64,000 bases of DNA from Peribacillus frigoritolerans (GTDB lineage Bacteria; Bacillota; Bacilli; Bacillales; DSM-1321), in contig NZ_JAUUTW010000022.1 in assembly GCF_030676415.1 (NCBI RefSeq), positions 37,332-101,331 of the forward strand, read 5' to 3'. How positions within the stretch are numbered: the first letter of the stretch is position 1; every line of letters starts with the position of its first letter. Both the position numbers and the translations under genes were made by a program. Below the pieces are notes generated by a model that saw only the letters and a list, made by a program, of their open reading frames with translations, was not told where the DNA came from and did no database searches. Below, piece by piece: positions 61,666 through 64,000 of the stretch.

Positions 61666-62100
61666 ATGTCCATCAGTACCCGCTTTTCCGTAGGGATCCA
61701 TATATTATCTCTTTTAGAAATAAACAAAGAAGGCGTTAACACTTCTGATTTTATTGCAAAAAGTGTAAACACCAACCCAGCCTTAATCAGAAAAATCACC
61801 GGCATGCTGAAGAATGCAGGTTTAGTGAACGTTCGGCCGGGTATCGCCGGAGCGACATTGGCCAAGGAATTATCGGATATCACTTTGCTCGATGTTTATC
61901 AGGCTGTTAACGTTGTCTCCGATAAAGAATTATTTGGAATCCATGAAAATCCTAATCCAGCATGCACTGTTGGACGAAATATACAAGATACAATAGAGCC
62001 CATCTTTTCCGTTGCTGAACTTGCCTTGGAAAAGGCGTTGGGAGTGGTGACGATCGAGGATGTCGTTAGGGGCATTCTGGAAAAGGATAAAGCTAAATAG
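61666..62100 (+). CDS. Rrf2-family transcriptional regulator (YwnA-like)
   Basis: The 144-residue protein has the Rrf2 winged helix (TRFSVGIHILSLLEINKEGV, NPALIRKITGMLKNAGLVN) and one conserved cysteine in NPACTVGRNIQ. It has no three-cysteine iron-sulfur set, so it is of the YwnA type, and the lone cysteine may sense thiol stress. Matching palindromes before this gene, the oxidoreductase and bdbDC define a likely local regulon. AAGGAGAG precedes the ATG. Confidence 0.88.
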   Translation: MSISTRFSVGIHILSLLEINKEGVNTSDFIAKSVNTNPALIRKITGMLKNAGLVNVRPGIAGATLAKELSDITLLDVYQAVNVVSDKELFGIHENPNPACTVGRNIQDTIEPIFSVAELALEKALGVVTIEDVVRGILEKDKAK

Positions 62101-62101
62101 C

Positions 62102-62138
62102 AAAAAAACACATGAGTTGGACTCATGTGTTTTTTCCT
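62102..62138. terminator. bidirectional terminator between convergent genes
   Basis: AAAAACACATGAGT-TGG-ACTCATGTGTTTTTT, perfect, directly after the Rrf2 stop and 7 bases from the glucosaminidase stop. Confidence 0.9.
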
Positions 62139-62144
62139 GTTTTT

Positions 62145-64000
62145 TTATTTATACTTAGGAACTTCAATCGTCAATTTATAGGAATCTAGTAAACTATACA
62201 AATTATAAATCTGTTTCAATTGTTTTGCTGCCCAGCCAATATCAGTCGCATACTGGTGTGAAGCATATCCATATTTCTCTGCAGCTATAGGATTCCATCT
62301 CATTTTGTAAAGCGTGTCCTGTCTAGCAGAGATATATCCTTTGGCGATGAATTCGGCACCGCCTATTATGGCCGCTTCCGGAGTGAACCAGCCTGCATTA
62401 TAGGCGTATTGAGCGCCGCTGCTTAGCGCCGTTCCGTCAAATGCTCCCACTCCATACATATTATAGACCGTTTTCCCATTCACCTTTACGCCAGTCGCTA
62501 ACGATGAAGTGCCATTCCCGGTCTCCAGCAAAGCATGTGAAATCAGGTAGATCTCATTGACCCCATATTTTTCCCCTGCCGCTGTAAAGGTTGCTGCTTG
62601 GCCTTGTAGAATCCCTTTACCTGAAAGGATTCTATTATTCACTTCAGAAACGTTCATGTTGGTGACTTGGGAAAGCTTGACGAATTGGAATGTATTTACT
62701 GGATCATTCACAAAATTATTGGGTTTAAGATTATATTCTATATCTTCCGGACTGGCATTTACCCATGTCTTGTTATAGTCCACCTCATACCAATAGTATC
62801 CGTCAGAGCCCTTTACTTTCGATTTAATATTCAATGATTGATAATTGCTGACAGGACCGACTACCCAATAATTAGATCCAGCTCCGCCCCTGACACGCCA
62901 TCCGGTTCCTTTAACTGTACCTTTTGTTGAATTGAATAAAGTTAATCCATCTTCACGTATGTAGGTTTTATACTTTTTATCCGTTTGACCATTTACGGCC
63001 ATTTGAATTTCAACCATCTTTTCCATCGTAAGATTATACTCTTTATCGATCCTGATTATCGATCCATTTGAACTTCCTGGACCTTCAGGTGCTTTGGCCG
63101 TTAAATATTGCGTACTGACATATCCGGTTTTTCCATTGGCCGTGACTCTTGACCAGCCATTAGACTCTGAATACACCGTTACGGCCGTATTGTTTACAAG
63201 CTTGGCTATAATTGAAGCGGAAGCTGATGCAGCAGACCGCATATTCAGACTGGAGCCATCATTCACATTTACATATTTAACTAACGTGTTTTCTTCTTCG
63301 TCCGGATTCAACCCCGGTACTGAACCAGGCTTCGTTGCTGATAGATATTGCGTACTGACATAACCTTCTCCGCCATACGCTTTTACTTTTGACCAGCCAT
63401 TTGATTCCGAGATGATTTCTACCTCTACACCCCTTGCCAATTTCACTATGACGGAAGCACTTTCTGACGGCTTATTCCGCATATTCAGTGAACCCGTGCT
63501 GACATTTACATATTTCGTTGTCGTTTTTTCAGGTATGGATGGTTTGAAGTCCGTTCCAGGCTTTGTTGTTGAAAGATAGTCAGTACTGACATATCCGTCC
63601 TTTCCATTGGCTTTGACTTTCGCCCAGCCATTGGATTCCGAGTACACCGTCACTTTCGTTCCTTTTGAAAGTATTGCGACTATGCTTGCGGTAGCTTTCC
63701 CACTTTTTCGCATATTCAGTGAACCCGTGCTCACATTCACATATTTCGTCGTCGTTTTTCCAGGTGTGGCTGCCGTTGATCCCGATCCTGGCTTCGTTGA
63801 CGATAGATACTTGGTACTGACATATCCGTCCTTTCCACTGGCTTTGACTTTCGCCCAGCCATTGGATTCCGAATACACCGTCACTTTCGTTCCTTTTGAA
63901 AGTATTGCGACTATGCTTGCGGTAGCTTTCCCACTTTTTCGCATATTCAGTGAACCCGTGCTCACATTCACATATTTCGTCGTCGTTTTTGCAGGTGTGG
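62145..64000 (-). CDS. cell-wall endo-beta-N-acetylglucosaminidase with SH3 repeats, N-terminus beyond the window
   Basis: The frame is open to the right edge, so the start lies outside. Four bacterial SH3 repeats of 74-79 residues are complete, each with SLNMR near its start and a GYVSTxYL motif; the tail of a further unit is cut by the edge. A degenerate linker domain follows (about 300-400 of the visible part), then a GH73-type glucosaminidase domain at the C-terminus (YLISHALLETGNGTSSLATG with the catalytic Glu; WNPIAAEKYGYASHQYATDI). It would bind peptidoglycan through the SH3 units and cut glycan strands, like LytD-type autolysins. The first two visible repeats are almost identical in DNA. 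Confidence 0.9.
   Translation of the reverse strand, partial: TPAKTTTKYVNVSTGSLNMRKSGKATASIVAILSKGTKVTVYSESNGWAKVKASGKDGYVSTKYLSSTKPGSGSTAATPGKTTTKYVNVSTGSLNMRKSGKATASIVAILSKGTKVTVYSESNGWAKVKANGKDGYVSTDYLSTTKPGTDFKPSIPEKTTTKYVNVSTGSLNMRNKPSESASVIVKLARGVEVEIISESNGWSKVKAYGGEGYVSTQYLSATKPGSVPGLNPDEEENTLVKYVNVNDGSSLNMRSAASASASIIAKLVNNTAVTVYSESNGWSRVTANGKTGYVSTQYLTAKAPEGPGSSNGSIIRIDKEYNLTMEKMVEIQMAVNGQTDKKYKTYIREDGLTLFNSTKGTVKGTGWRVRGGAGSNYWVVGPVSNYQSLNIKSKVKGSDGYYWYEVDYNKTWVNASPEDIEYNLKPNNFVNDPVNTFQFVKLSQVTNMNVSEVNNRILSGKGILQGQAATFTAAGEKYGVNEIYLISHALLETGNGTSSLATGVKVNGKTVYNMYGVGAFDGTALSSGAQYAYNAGWFTPEAAIIGGAEFIAKGYISARQDTLYKMRWNPIAAEKYGYASHQYATDIGWAAKQLKQIYNLYSLLDSYKLTIEVPKYK

Overview
The window looks like the chromosome of a low-GC, spore-forming Bacillaceae bacterium, most like Peribacillus or a close Bacillus relative. 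Evidence: AT-rich intergenic DNA, strong AGGAGG ribosome binding sites with many TTG/GTG starts, spore genes (CwlJ-type hydrolase, a LysM-GH18 SleL/YaaH-type enzyme), KtrAB behind a c-di-AMP riboswitch, GtaB, RsbR-type STAS protein, CodY-like and CcpA-like sites. I see no rRNA, tRNA, CRISPR array or intact insertion sequence.

Layout. 1-6 kb: two ECF sigma/anti-sigma pairs, and a lipoprotein that shares its C-terminal domain with the first anti-sigma factor. 6-14 kb: an accessory zone of small proteins, decayed genes (methyltransferase, LysE exporter, LysR regulator), an IS110 remnant, and many short hairpin repeats sitting against the 3' ends of genes; methionine aminopeptidase, a HAD hydrolase and CwlJ are intact. 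14-19 kb: an operon for a guanidino compound or polyamine (ureohydrolase, APC permease, amidohydrolase) and a TetR gene, linked by a shared palindrome. 19-27 kb: lipoprotein, BrnQ with CodY-like boxes, DinB protein, and the serine dehydratase operon sdaAA-sdaAB plus a PTS IIC-like carrier. 27-35 kb: a secreted two-nuclease protein and a secreted 5'-nucleotidase, together able to take DNA to nucleosides. 35-44 kb: SleL-like enzyme, PhzF and cardiolipin synthase remnants, GntR regulator, a lipoprotein, an ABC exporter with divergent TetR, and an MFS exporter preceded by a leader ORF.

44-52 kb: c-di-AMP riboswitch and ktrB-ktrA, RsbR-like protein, two methyltransferases, PadR with a frameshifted pentapeptide-repeat gene, and an intact PhzF protein. 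52-59 kb: a cell-wall polymer cluster with galE, a 1200-residue glycerophosphotransferase/glycosyltransferase containing four GW modules, gtaB, and the stump of a phosphoglucomutase gene. 59-62 kb: a redox module (NAD(P)-binding oxidoreductase, BdbC/BdbD thiol oxidases, Rrf2 regulator) with matching operator-like sites before all three units. 62-64 kb: the C-terminal part of a cell-wall glucosaminidase with SH3 repeats, cut by the window edge.

Two dispersed repeat classes mark the window: a 50-100 bp double-hairpin element near gene ends, and a GC-rich element of about 300 bp. Several genes are broken where these repeats or single-base indels occur.
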